Shown here: one piece after another, positions 1 through 8,884 of the stretch
How the letters are laid out: every line of letters begins with the position of its first letter
Numbering within the stretch: the stretch's first letter is position 1
Assembly: GCA_903895995.1 (NCBI GenBank)
Contig: CAITVX010000006.1
Location: 1-35,574, forward strand
DNA: 35,574 bases
Origin: an uncultured Actinomycetes bacterium
GTDB taxonomy: Bacteria > Actinomycetota > Actinomycetes > Nanopelagicales > Nanopelagicaceae
Direction of reading: 5' to 3'
Program-made: the position numbers and the translations under genes
The notes under the pieces: model-generated
What the model saw: the letters and a program-made list of their open reading frames with translations, nothing else
Told to the model about the DNA's origin: nothing
Databases searched by the model: none

Positions 1-144
1 AGCTGCATAGGCTGGGGTGGCAGCGAAGAAGATCTGGGAAGGGATGAAGACGATTCCCGAAGTTACTAAAAGAGTTCGAGCAAGAATGGAAGAGAGGCGC
101 GCAAATCGGGTGATAACCCGACTCTTGCCTACGCTCACACTCAC
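1..144 (-). CDS. Secreted protein, N-terminal fragment (runs off the window)
   Basis: The reverse strand is open from a GTG at 144 to the window edge, giving 48 codons. The product starts with a basic stretch (GKSRVITRFARLSSILAR), then a hydrophobic core (TLLVTSGIVFIP) and ends near TPAYA-A, a good AXA signal-peptidase I site. It is therefore the beginning of an exported protein; the mature part lies outside the window. AAGGGG just upstream could serve as ribosome binding site. It sits too close to the GTG at 144, so the GTG at 138 is an equally good start. A -10-like TATAAG lies at 156-161 on this strand. Function unknown. Confidence 0.6.
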   Translation of the reverse strand, partial: MSVSVGKSRVITRFARLSSILARTLLVTSGIVFIPSQIFFAATPAYAA

Positions 145-189
145 CCCTTAAACCACTTATAAAAATGCCCATTAGATAAGTGTAAAAAG

Positions 190-203
190 CGGGGGTAACC
201 CCG
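190..203 (-). terminator. Hairpin terminator downstream of the VTT/DedA-like gene
   Basis: A perfect 5-bp GC stem (CGGGG/CCCCG) with a 4-base loop is followed on the reverse strand by CTTTTT. The forward strand has a less regular TCATTTTT after the same stem, so it may work in both directions. It lies about 55 bases past the stop of the leftward membrane-protein gene and upstream of the next leftward gene. Confidence 0.55.
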
Positions 204-256
204 TCATTTTTCTAGGGGGTGAAAGGGGGTGACATTAGGGGTGGTCTTACCTTCTG

Positions 257-817
257 CTATTTACGTGGAAAGTGTCTTGCCCAATCAACTTTTGTGAAGA
301 GATAAATTGCCAGTAAGCAGAGCAGTTGAATTGCGATACCCCACGGTGATTTCAGCGAATCGAGAATAATGGAGCTCAGACCGTGTGCTTTCAGAGTTGA
401 TGCACCAACCACTGATACCGAATAACTGATTGCTCGTCCAAACATAAATGCAAGAGTTATCGGAAGCAATGGTGCATCAACTAAACCGGCTGCTTCAAAT
501 ACTTGTGCTGAAGGCAATGGGGAGATGACGAAAAAAAGCATGTAGAGCAAGCTTTTTCGACGACCTCCAGAAAGAAATGATCGTGCTGCTTGCAAATTGT
601 TAAGAGTCTCGCTCTTCAATCGAGAGCGAATTAGCCGTGTTCCGCGGGCTAAAAAATAGCGTCCCATCGATGCCGCAAGTACTCCAATGATGATGAGTGC
701 GACGGTGTTGAGATTTGAATTGAGTTTATAGAAGACCAGGATCGCCCAGGTTGGTGGGGCTAGAGCGGGCAAGAGATTGATAGCGAATATGAGGGCTGCG
801 AGGAGTAGGTAGCGCAC
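257..817 (-). CDS. VTT/DedA-like integral membrane protein
   Basis: This 186-residue, very hydrophobic protein has several membrane segments (about residues 3-30, 38-52, 88-105, 115-140 and 155-175). The central FFVISPLPSAQVFEAAGL followed by a Gly-Arg helix resembles the VTT/SNARE-associated (DedA/YqaA) fold, whose members act in membrane lipid or proton handling. The assignment is by pattern only. The start is a GTG with AGAGG five bases upstream, so unlike many genes here it uses a ribosome binding site. It begins only 16 bases after a tRNA-Thr gene on the same strand and has no visible promoter of its own, so co-transcription with the tRNA is likely. A hairpin terminator follows. Confidence 0.55.
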   Translation of the reverse strand: MRYLLLAALIFAINLLPALAPPTWAILVFYKLNSNLNTVALIIIGVLAASMGRYFLARGTRLIRSRLKSETLNNLQAARSFLSGGRRKSLLYMLFFVISPLPSAQVFEAAGLVDAPLLPITLAFMFGRAISYSVSVVGASTLKAHGLSSIILDSLKSPWGIAIQLLCLLAIYLFTKVDWARHFPRK

Positions 818-833
818 GGCGACCTCTTTTCTC

Positions 834-908
834 TGGAGCCCCCCGTCAGGATTGAACTGACGACCTGCCGCTTACAAGGCGGCTGCTCTACCACTGAGCT
901 AGGGAGGC
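834..908 (-). tRNA. tRNA-Thr (anticodon TGT)
   Basis: The reverse strand folds into a full cloverleaf. The acceptor stem is GCCTCCC with GGGGGGC (one G-U pair), the D arm is of the TAGCTCAGTGGTAGAGC type, the anticodon stem is GCCGC/GCGGC with loop CTTGTAA, and the T arm contains GTTCAATCC. The anticodon is TGT, reading ACA threonine codons. The discriminator is T and CCA is encoded at 834-836. The gene lies between the divergent ppx gene and a co-directional membrane-protein gene. Confidence 0.95.
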
Positions 909-948
909 GTTCCCCTAGATATTCCATAAGGAGCACCTAAGAGGCGTA

Positions 949-954
949 ATTATG
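949..954 (-). promoter_or_regulatory. Possible -10 element for tRNA-Thr
   Basis: CATAAT on the reverse strand, preceded by TGC as in an extended -10, lies about 40 bases upstream of the mature tRNA 5' end. No convincing -35 was seen. Confidence 0.3.
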
Positions 955-985
955 GCACGGGCGAATCCCAGCGCGAAATCGAGGT

Positions 986-991
986 TATAGT
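986..991 (+). promoter_or_regulatory. -10 element of a leaderless promoter (ppx/gppA)
   Basis: TATAGT is followed by six bases and then the ATG at 998. Transcription is expected to begin at the A of the start codon. This TANNNT-N6-RTG spacing recurs at many starts in the window. Confidence 0.65.
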
Positions 992-997
992 CCGCAT

Positions 998-1915
998 ATG
1001 CGCCTTGGGGTTCTCGATGTTGGTTCGAATACCGTCCACCTCCAGGTCGTCGATACCCACCCAGGGGCCCGCCCAAACCCCACTTATAACTACAAAGAGG
1101 AGCTGCGCCTCACCGAATTCCTTCAAGCAGATAACTCCATCTCCCAAGCTGGAATCGAAGCTTTGCGTGGGGCTGTCAGTCGAGCTTTAGATCATGCAAA
1201 ATCTGTGAAGGTCGAAGAGTTTCTCCCCTTTGCAACATCAGCACTTCGAGAATCAGCTAATGGCGATGCAATTCTTAAGAAGATTAATAGCGAGCTGGAG
1301 ATCGATCTCCAAGTTTTAAGTGGCGAAGAGGAAGCAAAGCTCACATTCCTCGCAGCTCGTCGCTGGTTTGGTTGGTCGGCTGGTCGTTTACTTGTGATCG
1401 ATATCGGTGGTGGATCTCTTGAGATCGCAGTTGGAACCGATGAGGCCCCAGAAGCTGCAGTCTCACTTCCATTAGGTGCTGCACGGCTCACACAAAATCA
1501 TTTGATAGGAGATCCTTACACTGGCAAATCAATCGGAGTTCTTCGGGACCATATTGAAGAACAACTTGATTCAATTTTGCCAGCACTCGTTCACCATCAA
1601 GATACCGATCGTGCAATCGCAACATCAAAAACTTTGCGCACCCTTGCTCGTTTATGTGGTGATTGGTTTGATGGAAATGGAAAGAACATCAAGATCGAAG
1701 CTATTCGAAAGATCTGCAATCGCCTTGGTGATATGACCCTTGAAGAGCGCACTCGTCTGCCTGGTGTATCTGCAAACCGTGCTCGTCAGATTGTTGCGGG
1801 CGCTTATGTCACAGAATCTGTCATGCGAAATCTTGATCTACGTGAACTAGAGATCTGTCCCTGGGCGCTGCGTGAAGGCGTCGTTCTTAAATGGATGGAC
1901 TGGACCGAAAAGTAA
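998..1915 (+). CDS. ppx: Ppx/GppA-family exopolyphosphatase
   Basis: The 305-residue protein belongs to the Ppx/GppA phosphatase family (actin-like ATPase fold), which hydrolyses terminal phosphates of polyphosphate or pppGpp. The N-terminal LGVLDVGSNTVHLQVVD is the phosphate-1 loop and LLVIDIGGGSLEIAVG (about residues 130-145) the phosphate-2 loop. FATSALRESAN and SGEEEAKLTFLAAR are family signatures. The length matches short actinobacterial Ppx enzymes that lack the C-terminal HD domain. The start is fixed by a leaderless-type promoter. It ends at 1915 with no gap to the convergent mutT1. With ppk1 nearby it fits polyphosphate turnover; Ppx versus GppA specificity cannot be read from sequence. 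Confidence 0.88.
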   Translation: MRLGVLDVGSNTVHLQVVDTHPGARPNPTYNYKEELRLTEFLQADNSISQAGIEALRGAVSRALDHAKSVKVEEFLPFATSALRESANGDAILKKINSELEIDLQVLSGEEEAKLTFLAARRWFGWSAGRLLVIDIGGGSLEIAVGTDEAPEAAVSLPLGAARLTQNHLIGDPYTGKSIGVLRDHIEEQLDSILPALVHHQDTDRAIATSKTLRTLARLCGDWFDGNGKNIKIEAIRKICNRLGDMTLEERTRLPGVSANRARQIVAGAYVTESVMRNLDLRELEICPWALREGVVLKWMDWTEK

Positions 1916-2803
1916 TTATTTAACGGGCGCTTCAAGGCGGTCGATCTGCACGACCTTTTTCCCATTGTGGTGCAAAATCCAGGATTCACCAGGCTGTAGT
2001 TTGTTCGATGGATAGTCAAAATCAATCTTTTTCGTCAACTTCTCCATCATACGTGGGAGAACTGGATTGTGGCTGCAGAGAATGATTGGCTCATTAATTT
2101 TAATGAGATCTTTCGCGTAATCAATTGCCTTCTCTTTATTCTTCTTCCAGGTGTACTCGCTGACTTTATTGGTAATGGTTAAGGCAATCCCGAGTGCTTT
2201 AGCCATTTGTTCAACAGTATCGTGGCAACGGACTGCATCTGATGTGTGAATCTGAGTTAAACCATAAACCTGATAGAGAGAGAGCATCCTGCGCGCTTGC
2301 TGCTGGCCTAGTTGTTCTAGTGGACGGTCCTCATCTTCGCCTTGCCACTCTTCGCGTTCAAGTGCCTTTGCATGGCGAAGCATGATGAGTGGATAAGAAT
2401 CGAAGGGGATATTTACAAACTTCTCGATGATCTCTCGATCTGAATCCCGAGTGGATTTCTCAATTGCATCTTGGAGTGAGTGCCATTCGAGCAGATCAAC
2501 CTCTTCATTGGGATGAAATTCTGGAGAATCATCTGCAAGTCTTGCTGACCAGTAATAGACCTTCTTCAATCCTTCAGCAACAAAGTATTCGATATCGCCG
2601 ATGTATGGACCGAAGGAAACTTTGAGGTTTGTCTCTTCTAACGTCTCGCGATAAGCACATGCGATAAGAGATTCGCCTGGATCTTGCTTGCCTTTAGGAA
2701 GTGACCAATCGTCATAACGTGGACGGTGCACGAGAGCAATCTGGATCTGATTATCTCTCTTTCGCCAGATCACAGATCCTGCGGCGATGACTGTTGGATT
2801 CAC
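1916..2803 (-). CDS. mutT1: MutT1-type Nudix hydrolase fused to histidine phosphatase
   Basis: The protein has 295 residues and two domains. Residues 1-130 are a Nudix domain with a near-canonical box, GKQDPGE then RETLEETNL (G-x5-E-x7-RE-x2-EE). From about residue 138 a histidine phosphatase domain starts with LIMLRHAKA, the catalytic RHG-like motif, with a second histidine in LCSHNPVLPR. This arrangement is that of mycobacterial MutT1, which sanitises 8-oxo-dGTP/GTP and degrades diadenosine polyphosphates. The ATG overlaps the ppk1 stop by four bases (ATGA), so the two are translationally coupled. This matches the mutT1-ppk pairing known in mycobacteria. Confidence 0.9.
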   Translation of the reverse strand: MNPTVIAAGSVIWRKRDNQIQIALVHRPRYDDWSLPKGKQDPGESLIACAYRETLEETNLKVSFGPYIGDIEYFVAEGLKKVYYWSARLADDSPEFHPNEEVDLLEWHSLQDAIEKSTRDSDREIIEKFVNIPFDSYPLIMLRHAKALEREEWQGEDEDRPLEQLGQQQARRMLSLYQVYGLTQIHTSDAVRCHDTVEQMAKALGIALTITNKVSEYTWKKNKEKAIDYAKDLIKINEPIILCSHNPVLPRMMEKLTKKIDFDYPSNKLQPGESWILHHNGKKVVQIDRLEAPVK

Positions 2804-4881
2804 CCGCGGGCCCTATACCAATCAATCGAAGCCTGCTGGAAATCCATGAGGTGTTCGCCATCAGCGCCCACACTCAAACGCGACCAGGATCCATCTTTCT
2901 CCATATGCCAGCGCGCAGTGCGATCAGATAGGTAACCATCGATAGCGCGCAGCAAGTGGCGCTTATGGTCTGGCTGGGTAATTTTTACGAGAGCCTCTAC
3001 ACGGCGGCTGAGGTTTCGATCCATGAGATCGGCAGAACCAATCCAGAGCTCATCATCGCCACCATTAACAAAGTGGAATATGCGAGAGTGCTCTAAGAAT
3101 CGACCAAGTACTGATGATGCTTCAATATTATCTGAGAGACCTGGGACGCCAGCGCGGATTGAACAGATTCCACGGACAACGAGTTCGATCTTTACACCTG
3201 CTTGGCTAGCTTTATATAAAGCCTCAATAAATTCTTCAGCGAGAACAGAGTTGAGTTTCAAACGAATTCCCGCAGGCTTTCCTGCCTTTTGATTTTCAAT
3301 CTCGCGCTCAACTCGTTCCAGCAAACCAGGGGCGAGAGTGCGAGGCGCAACAAGCAAACGCTCAAAGGAAGTTTGAGGAGCAAATCCAGAGAGTTGATTA
3401 AAGAGCTTATTCACATCATCGCCCAGTACTGGATCAGCTGAAAGGATTCCAAAATCTTCATACATGCGTGCTGTCTTGGGGTTGTAGTTACCAGTACCCA
3501 TATGAACGTAGCGACGAATTCCATTGCTCTCTTGTCTCACAACAAGTGAGAGCTTTGCATGAGTCTTAAATCCAACGAGGCCGTAGACAACGTGCACGCC
3601 AGCATCTTCAAGTTTGCGAGCCCATCGCACATTTGCTTGCTCATCAAAGCGAGCACGGATCTCAATAACGGCCAGAACCTGCTTGCCAGCTTCGGCAGCT
3701 TCAATAAGTGCCGCAACAATCGGTGAGTCACCAGATGTGCGGTAAAGCGTCTGTTTTATCGCCAGAACATGGGGATCGCGAGCAGCGCTCTCCAGGAATC
3801 GAACAACTGATGAAGTGAAGGATTCATAAGGGTGATGGAGCAGAATCTCACTTCGGCGGATTGCGCTAAAGAATTCATCGTAATCTTCAGCGTCGATATC
3901 GCGCAGTGCAGGTGGGGTCTGATTCTGGAAACCAGGGAACTTCAGCTCAGGAAGATCGATATCTGCAAAGAGATTAAGTCCGGTGAGATCGAGAGGTTCT
4001 GGTACGCGAGAGATATCTTGCTCTTTAACATCGAGCTCTTCCATGAGAGTGCCGAGAAGTTCACGATCAATATCTGGATTTACCTCAAGTCGAACTGGCG
4101 GACCAAACTTACGACGAAGAAGTTCTTGCTCCATCGTCGCGAGAAGATCATCTGACTCTTCTTCTTCCAGCGCAAGATCTGCGTTGCGAGTGAGACGGAA
4201 TGTGTAATAGCTCTTGATATCCATCCCAGGAAAGAGCTCGTGCAAATTAGCGATGATGACTTGCTCGAGTGGAATGAATCGCTTGGAGATATTTCGCTCG
4301 GTAGCGATAAAGCGTGGGAGATTCGAGGGTACCTTCACGCGAGCAAAGAGCTCCTCTTGTGATTCTGGAAGTCCCACTACGACTGCAAGATTAAGTGAAA
4401 GGCCAGAGATATAAGGGAATGGGTGTGAAGGGTCGACGGCAAGTGGAGTTAAAACTGGAAAAATCTTGGAATGAAAGATCTCATTGACATAGCTCTGTTC
4501 TGTCTCCGAGAGCGCTTCCCACTTAGTGAGTTCAATCCCGTGTTCTTTAAGAGCCGGTAGGACTGAATTATGGAAGCAATGTGATTGACGTTGAATGAGC
4601 TCTTGAGTCTTCTGTGACAAAACTGTCATGAGATCCCGAGGTTTGTAGCCAGCAGTATTTGTCTTTGTAATACCTGCATCAAGCTTTCGCTTGAGCGATG
4701 CAACGCGGATCATGTAAAAATCATCGAGATTTGAGGAGAAGATTGCTAAGAAGCGACAACGCTCAAGCAGGGGCGTGCTTTCATCTTCGGCTAACTCGAG
4801 CACCCTCTGATTGAAGGCAAGCCAAGAGAGTTCGCGGTCGATTAAACGCTCGCGAGGGTTCTCAGCTATCGAGTGGGACAT
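2800..4881 (-). CDS. ppk1: Polyphosphate kinase 1
   Basis: The 693-residue protein makes polyphosphate from ATP. The N-terminal domain shows RELSWLAFNQRVLELA and SSNLDDFYMIRVA, both typical of PPK1. The two phospholipase-D-like C-terminal domains carry the phosphorylated histidine in FKTHAKLSLVVR (about H441) and a second histidine in RFLEHSRIFHF (about H598). YVHMGTGNYN is also conserved. Full length for the family. The ATG at 4881 is preceded by AAAACT-N6, a near miss to the leaderless motif, and there is no clear ribosome binding site. It is followed by the overlapping mutT1. Confidence 0.95.
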   Translation of the reverse strand: MSHSIAENPRERLIDRELSWLAFNQRVLELAEDESTPLLERCRFLAIFSSNLDDFYMIRVASLKRKLDAGITKTNTAGYKPRDLMTVLSQKTQELIQRQSHCFHNSVLPALKEHGIELTKWEALSETEQSYVNEIFHSKIFPVLTPLAVDPSHPFPYISGLSLNLAVVVGLPESQEELFARVKVPSNLPRFIATERNISKRFIPLEQVIIANLHELFPGMDIKSYYTFRLTRNADLALEEEESDDLLATMEQELLRRKFGPPVRLEVNPDIDRELLGTLMEELDVKEQDISRVPEPLDLTGLNLFADIDLPELKFPGFQNQTPPALRDIDAEDYDEFFSAIRRSEILLHHPYESFTSSVVRFLESAARDPHVLAIKQTLYRTSGDSPIVAALIEAAEAGKQVLAVIEIRARFDEQANVRWARKLEDAGVHVVYGLVGFKTHAKLSLVVRQESNGIRRYVHMGTGNYNPKTARMYEDFGILSADPVLGDDVNKLFNQLSGFAPQTSFERLLVAPRTLAPGLLERVEREIENQKAGKPAGIRLKLNSVLAEEFIEALYKASQAGVKIELVVRGICSIRAGVPGLSDNIEASSVLGRFLEHSRIFHFVNGGDDELWIGSADLMDRNLSRRVEALVKITQPDHKRHLLRAIDGYLSDRTARWHMEKDGSWSRLSVGADGEHLMDFQQASIDWYRARG

Positions 4882-4926
4882 AGGAGTAGTTTTCCCTATC
4901 TAGATGAACAAAGGGAAACCGTTGAG

Positions 4927-5790
4927 TTAATTCCCAGTTATTGAGCGCTTAGCTGCGATCCAATGCATGACTATTGCGGTCGCAACCGAAGCATTGAGTG
5001 ACTCCACTTCGGAGTTCATGGGAATCGAGACGACCAGGTCGCACTTCTCGCGGGCAAGGCGTGAAAGACCTTTACCTTCAGATCCAACGATTACATAAAC
5101 AGATTCTTCGGCGAGTGAGAAGTTAGGTAACTCTTCATCACCATCAGCTGCAAGCCCAACAACGAAGAAGCCGGCCTTCTTTGCATCTTCAATTGAACGA
5201 ACAAGATTAGTTACTTGTGAGATTGGCATACGTGCCGCGGCGCCGGCAGATGCCTTCCATGCAGATCCTGTCATCGATGCATTACGGCGTTCTGGAATAA
5301 CAACTCCATCTGCACCAAATGCTGCAGCGCTTCGTACGATTGCACCTAAGTTATGTGGATCGGTGACTCCATCCATACCGATAATCAGGCCAGGACCCTC
5401 TTCACTCTTTGACTTAGCAAGCATCTGATCAAAGTCTGTGTAATTAAATGGCTTGATAACGAGAGCGATACCTTGGTGAGTAGTTGTACCAGTAACTCCA
5501 TCGATAATTCCACGTGGAACTTCCTTGATGACAAGGTTCTGGTTCTTTGCAAGACGAAGTGACTCTGAGATCTTCTCATCTACTTCAGTGCGCTCTGCAA
5601 GGAGAAGCTCTTTTGCAGGGATCTTTGCGCGAAGTGCTTCAACAACTGAGTTCTTACCTGCGACGGCATCACCTGATGGCTTTGTCTCACGGCGAGACTC
5701 TGGGCGGCGGCTCTCTTCTCGGCGAGCTGGTCGAGCTGGTCGAGCTGGTGCAGCTTCTGCCTCGCGGCGTTTGCGTCCTGGACGTGTCAT
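4927..5790 (-). CDS. rlmB: 23S rRNA 2'-O-ribose methyltransferase, TrmH/RlmB type
   Basis: The 287-residue SpoU/TrmH-family methyltransferase probably modifies G2251 of 23S rRNA. An Arg/Ala/Pro-rich basic tail (residues 1-45) precedes an L30e-like substrate domain (about 46-125) and the knotted SAM domain. The latter contains the three family motifs: DPHNLGAIVRSAAAFGA, VIVGSEGKGL and IPMNSEVESLNASVA. The ATG at 5790 is preferred: it overlaps the cysS stop as ATGA and has GGAG six bases upstream. The in-frame ATG at 5802 lies inside cysS without such a site. The carD-ispDF-cysS-rlmB order matches mycobacteria. Confidence 0.9.
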   Translation of the reverse strand: MTRPGRKRREAEAAPARPARPARREESRRPESRRETKPSGDAVAGKNSVVEALRAKIPAKELLLAERTEVDEKISESLRLAKNQNLVIKEVPRGIIDGVTGTTTHQGIALVIKPFNYTDFDQMLAKSKSEEGPGLIIGMDGVTDPHNLGAIVRSAAAFGADGVVIPERRNASMTGSAWKASAGAAARMPISQVTNLVRSIEDAKKAGFFVVGLAADGDEELPNFSLAEESVYVIVGSEGKGLSRLAREKCDLVVSIPMNSEVESLNASVATAIVMHWIAAKRSITGN

Positions 5791-7178
5791 TGAATACTCC
5801 AACGGGTTCCTTGTGGGGTGTCTTCAATGAGGATTCCCAAATGAAGGATCTGATCGCGAATTGCATCTGCTGCAGCAAAGTCTTTACGTGCACGCGCTGC
5901 ATTACGTTGATCAAGAGCTAATTGAATAAGTCCATCAAGGGCTTCATTACTCGCTGATCCCGCAGAAGCAAATGCCTCATCAGATGGGTCACAGCCAAGA
6001 ATTGAAAGTGCGCCACGAACCTCTGACGCGTAAGTAGCCACTGCTTTGGAATCCCCCTCAGTAATCGCAGTATTTCCAAGGCGAACCGCCTCTGAAATCG
6101 ATGCGAGGGCTGCAGGTACAGCGAGGTCATCATTCATCGCATCTGCAAAGGCTTGGGAGAACTTCAGCTCTGCATGCTTCCCAGTCGCCTCGGCAGCACG
6201 CTTTAAGAATGCTTCAATGCGTCGGAAATTCACCGATGATTCTTCGAGTGATTCGAATGAGAACTCAAGCATCGAGCGATAGTGCGCAGAGCCTAAATAC
6301 CAGCGCAGTTCGATTCCTCGAACGCCCTTCTTTAAAATTTCGTGGATCTGTAGTGAGTTGCCGAGAGATTTCGACATCTTCTCACCAGATGTTGTGACCC
6401 ATGCATTATGCATCCATCTTTTAGCAAAGCCGTAACCAGCGGCCTCAGATTGTGCGATCTCGTTCTCGTGATGAGGGAAGATCAGATCGAGTCCGCCTCC
6501 GTGAATATCAAAGCTCTCACCAAGGTATGCGAACGCCATCGCAGAGCATTCAAGATGCCAACCTGGGCGACCTGCTCCCCACGGTGTTGGCCACGAAGGA
6601 TCTCCTGGCTTTGCAGCTTTCCAGAGTGCAAAATCTCGTGGATCTTTCTTATAAGTCATATCTGCATCTTCTGCAGGTTGTAGATCATCCAACTTCTGAT
6701 TTGAAAGTGTGAGATAACGCTTCAACTTGCGAACTTCTAGGTAGACATCGCCATTGCCTGGCGCATATGCGCTGCCATTGGCAATCAGAGTCTCCATCAG
6801 CGAAACCATCTGCGTGATATGGCCAGTGGCGCGAGGTTCATATGTGGGAGGAAGTACGTTGAGTGAAGAGTAAGCAGATGTGAAAGCACGCTCGTACTTC
6901 ATCGCGACCGCCCACCACGGGGTTTTTTCGTGGACTGCCTTATGCAAGATCTTGTCATCGATATCTGTCACATTACGAATGAAGGTGACCTCATAACCGG
7001 TGGCGGTAAGCCAGCGGCGAAGGATGTCGAAGTTAACTCCCGAGCGAATATGCCCGATATGTGGAGGTGCCTGAACGGTAGCGCCACACAGGTAGATGCC
7101 GACTTTGCCGGGCGTGATCGGCACGAAGCGATCAACAGCACGCGCTGCAGTGTCGTAGAGGTGGAGCTCGCTAGTCAT
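5787..7178 (-). CDS. cysS: Cysteinyl-tRNA synthetase
   Basis: The 463-residue class I synthetase charges tRNA-Cys. Visible motifs are PHIGHIRSG (HIGH), GEKMSKSLGN (KMSKS), and zinc ligands in LCGATV, WHLECSAMA and FPHHENE. The DALR-like C-terminal region includes NDDLAVPAAL. MshC, the mycothiol ligase paralogue, is shorter, so cysS is preferred here. A TAGACT-N6-ATG arrangement directly upstream suggests a leaderless promoter in the 16-base gap after ispDF. The stop overlaps the rlmB start. Confidence 0.94.
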   Translation of the reverse strand: MTSELHLYDTAARAVDRFVPITPGKVGIYLCGATVQAPPHIGHIRSGVNFDILRRWLTATGYEVTFIRNVTDIDDKILHKAVHEKTPWWAVAMKYERAFTSAYSSLNVLPPTYEPRATGHITQMVSLMETLIANGSAYAPGNGDVYLEVRKLKRYLTLSNQKLDDLQPAEDADMTYKKDPRDFALWKAAKPGDPSWPTPWGAGRPGWHLECSAMAFAYLGESFDIHGGGLDLIFPHHENEIAQSEAAGYGFAKRWMHNAWVTTSGEKMSKSLGNSLQIHEILKKGVRGIELRWYLGSAHYRSMLEFSFESLEESSVNFRRIEAFLKRAAEATGKHAELKFSQAFADAMNDDLAVPAALASISEAVRLGNTAITEGDSKAVATYASEVRGALSILGCDPSDEAFASAGSASNEALDGLIQLALDQRNAARARKDFAAADAIRDQILHLGILIEDTPQGTRWSIQ

Positions 7179-7184
7179 GAGTGA

Positions 7185-7190
7185 AGTCTA
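7185..7190 (-). promoter_or_regulatory. -10 element of a leaderless promoter (cysS)
   Basis: TAGACT on the reverse strand, then TCACTC, then the cysS ATG. It sits between the ispDF stop and cysS, so cysS may be transcribed separately from the upstream genes. Confidence 0.55.
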
Positions 7191-7194
7191 ACGG

Positions 7195-8331
7195 TCAGTT
7201 ACGTGTGATCAGAGCAGTGGCGATTGCAGAGAGACCCTTACCCTCCCCTGTAAATCCAAGTCCATCTGTTGTTGTGGCGGAAACTGATACTGATGCGCCA
7301 CCAAGTGCTGCAGACAGCGCATCGATCGCCTCTTGGCGACGTGGGCCAATCTTTGGACGATTGCCAACAATCTGTACCGATACGTTACTGATGGAATAAC
7401 CAGCAGCTACAACGATTGCCAGAGTCTCTTGCAAGAGCTTTGCACCAGATGCACCTGCGTACTCAGGACGAGATGTTCCAAAGTTCGAGCCTAGATCACC
7501 GCATTGTGCTGCGCTTAAGAGCGCATCACAGATCGCATGTGCAGCAACATCACCATCAGAATGTCCATCGACTCCAACCTCACCAGGCCATTGCAGGCAA
7601 GCGAGCGACATTAATCGTGATGAATCTGATGAGAATGCATGAGCATCAGTACCAATACCAACACGCAGTTCGCGATCAACTGCACCAAGTAAGAATCGTT
7701 GTGCACGGCCAAGATCATCTGGAGTTGTTATCTTCAATGCACGATCTTCACCAAGAATTACCTTAACGGGAATATCCAACTCCTCCACAAGTGCTGCATC
7801 ATCAGTCGCCTCTGAATTCAACTTATGCGCTGTAACAAGAGTCTCGCGAGTAAATCCTTGTGGGGTCTGAATGGCTCGAAGCTTCGCCCGGTTCGGAGTC
7901 TTTGTGACAAAGCCATCAACATTTACGCGCTTGATTGTGTCGGCAACTTTCAACCCTGGAATTACGGCATCTGCTCCAGCTTGAAGCTCTTTAATAATTC
8001 TCCGCGCAAGATCAGTGGATGCAAGAGGTCTTGCCGCGTCGTGAACGAGTACAAACTTTGCATCTTTTGAGAGCAGACGAAGACCGGCATTAACCGATTC
8101 GGTACGAGTGATTCCGCCAGTTACAACGATAACTTCTGAACCAAGTAACTCTTGAAAGGTTCTCTCTAAGCCCTTGGGGGCAGCAACGATGATCTCATCG
8201 GCAATGGGTGACATCTGTGCAACCGCATGTTCAATCAGTGTTCGCCCAGCAAGTTGTACAAGTGCTTTAGGGAGTTTTGCGCCCAGACGTTCACCTGATC
8301 CACCCGCAGGGATGATGACTGAAATACTCAT
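7195..8331 (-). CDS. ispDF: Bifunctional IspD-IspF (MEP isoprenoid pathway)
   Basis: A 378-residue fusion. Residues 1-220 are IspD (CDP-methylerythritol synthesis) with [29 protein letters not shown] and TPQGF. After a short linker, residues 222-378 are IspF (cyclodiphosphate synthesis) with the metal ligands in GIGTDAHAF and [17 protein letters not shown], and [14 protein letters not shown] near the C-terminus. The reading frame is continuous through the junction at [10 protein letters not shown]. In mycobacteria the two are separate adjacent genes at the same place downstream of carD, so this looks like a lineage-specific fusion. It starts 18 bases after carD with no clear ribosome binding site. 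Confidence 0.93.
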   Translation of the reverse strand: MSISVIIPAGGSGERLGAKLPKALVQLAGRTLIEHAVAQMSPIADEIIVAAPKGLERTFQELLGSEVIVVTGGITRTESVNAGLRLLSKDAKFVLVHDAARPLASTDLARRIIKELQAGADAVIPGLKVADTIKRVNVDGFVTKTPNRAKLRAIQTPQGFTRETLVTAHKLNSEATDDAALVEELDIPVKVILGEDRALKITTPDDLGRAQRFLLGAVDRELRVGIGTDAHAFSSDSSRLMSLACLQWPGEVGVDGHSDGDVAAHAICDALLSAAQCGDLGSNFGTSRPEYAGASGAKLLQETLAIVVAAGYSISNVSVQIVGNRPKIGPRRQEAIDALSAALGGASVSVSATTTDGLGFTGEGKGLSAIATALITRN

Positions 8332-8349
8332 CGGAGTGGGCTTACCGGT

Positions 8350-8832
8350 TTAGGAAGCGAGAACCTCATCGAGAATAACGCCAGCTTTCTCTTCATCAGT
8401 GCGCTCTGCAAGAGCAAGCTCTGAGATCAAAATCTGCTTTGCCTTTGCAAGCATGCGCTTCTCGCCAGCTGAAAGTCCACGATCTAAGTCGCGGCGATAG
8501 AGATCACGAACAACTTCGGCGACCTTGATGACATCACCAGATGCAAGCTTCTCAACATTTGCCTTGTAACGACGAGACCAGTTTGTTGGCTCTTCTGTGT
8601 AAGGCTGACGTAGGACACTAAATACTCGATCGAGGCCGGCTGAATCAACAACATCGCGGACGCCTACTAGATCAACATTCTCTGCTGGGACTCGGACTGT
8701 GAGGTCCCCTTGTGCAACCTTTAAAACGAGGTAGATCTTCTCTTCGCCTTTAATCGTACGGGTCTCAATTGCTTCAATAAGAGCTGCTCCGTGATGAGGA
8801 TAAACAACGGTTTCACCGACTTTAAATGACAT
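8350..8832 (-). CDS. carD: CarD-family RNA polymerase-binding regulator
   Basis: The 160-residue protein is nearly identical in pattern to actinobacterial CarD, which binds the RNA polymerase beta subunit and stabilises open promoter complexes. The N-terminal RNA-polymerase-interacting domain begins [20 protein letters not shown]. The C-terminal DNA-binding domain contains [20 protein letters not shown] and [17 protein letters not shown]. The ATG at 8832 gives the usual family start (MSFKVGE) and has AAAGG ten bases upstream. An in-frame GTG at 8844 lies on top of that site and is rejected. A TATTAT -10 box lies upstream, so this gene has a short leader. Confidence 0.95.
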   Translation of the reverse strand: MSFKVGETVVYPHHGAALIEAIETRTIKGEEKIYLVLKVAQGDLTVRVPAENVDLVGVRDVVDSAGLDRVFSVLRQPYTEEPTNWSRRYKANVEKLASGDVIKVAEVVRDLYRRDLDRGLSAGEKRMLAKAKQILISELALAERTDEEKAGVILDEVLAS

Positions 8833-8860
8833 CGAGTTTTGCACCTTTCGATAGGGAGCA

Positions 8861-8866
8861 ATAATA
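8861..8866 (-). promoter_or_regulatory. -10 element of the carD promoter
   Basis: TATTAT on the reverse strand, with TG two bases upstream as in an extended -10. It predicts a start near 8854 and a leader of about 20 bases that includes AAAGG. Confidence 0.55.
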
Positions 8867-8871
8867 GCAGG

Positions 8872-8877
8872 TAAGAT
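8872..8877 (+). promoter_or_regulatory. -10 element, near-leaderless promoter (LpqE-like gene)
   Basis: TAAGAT followed by seven bases and the ATG at 8885. It lies only five bases from the divergent carD -10, so the two promoters overlap and probably compete for RNA polymerase. Confidence 0.5.
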
Positions 8878-8884
8878 TTGGGTT

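Noticed and set aside
8833-8844. Upstream GTG start for carD
   Set aside because: It is only a base or so from the AAAGG ribosome binding site, and CarD proteins start at the equivalent of 8832.
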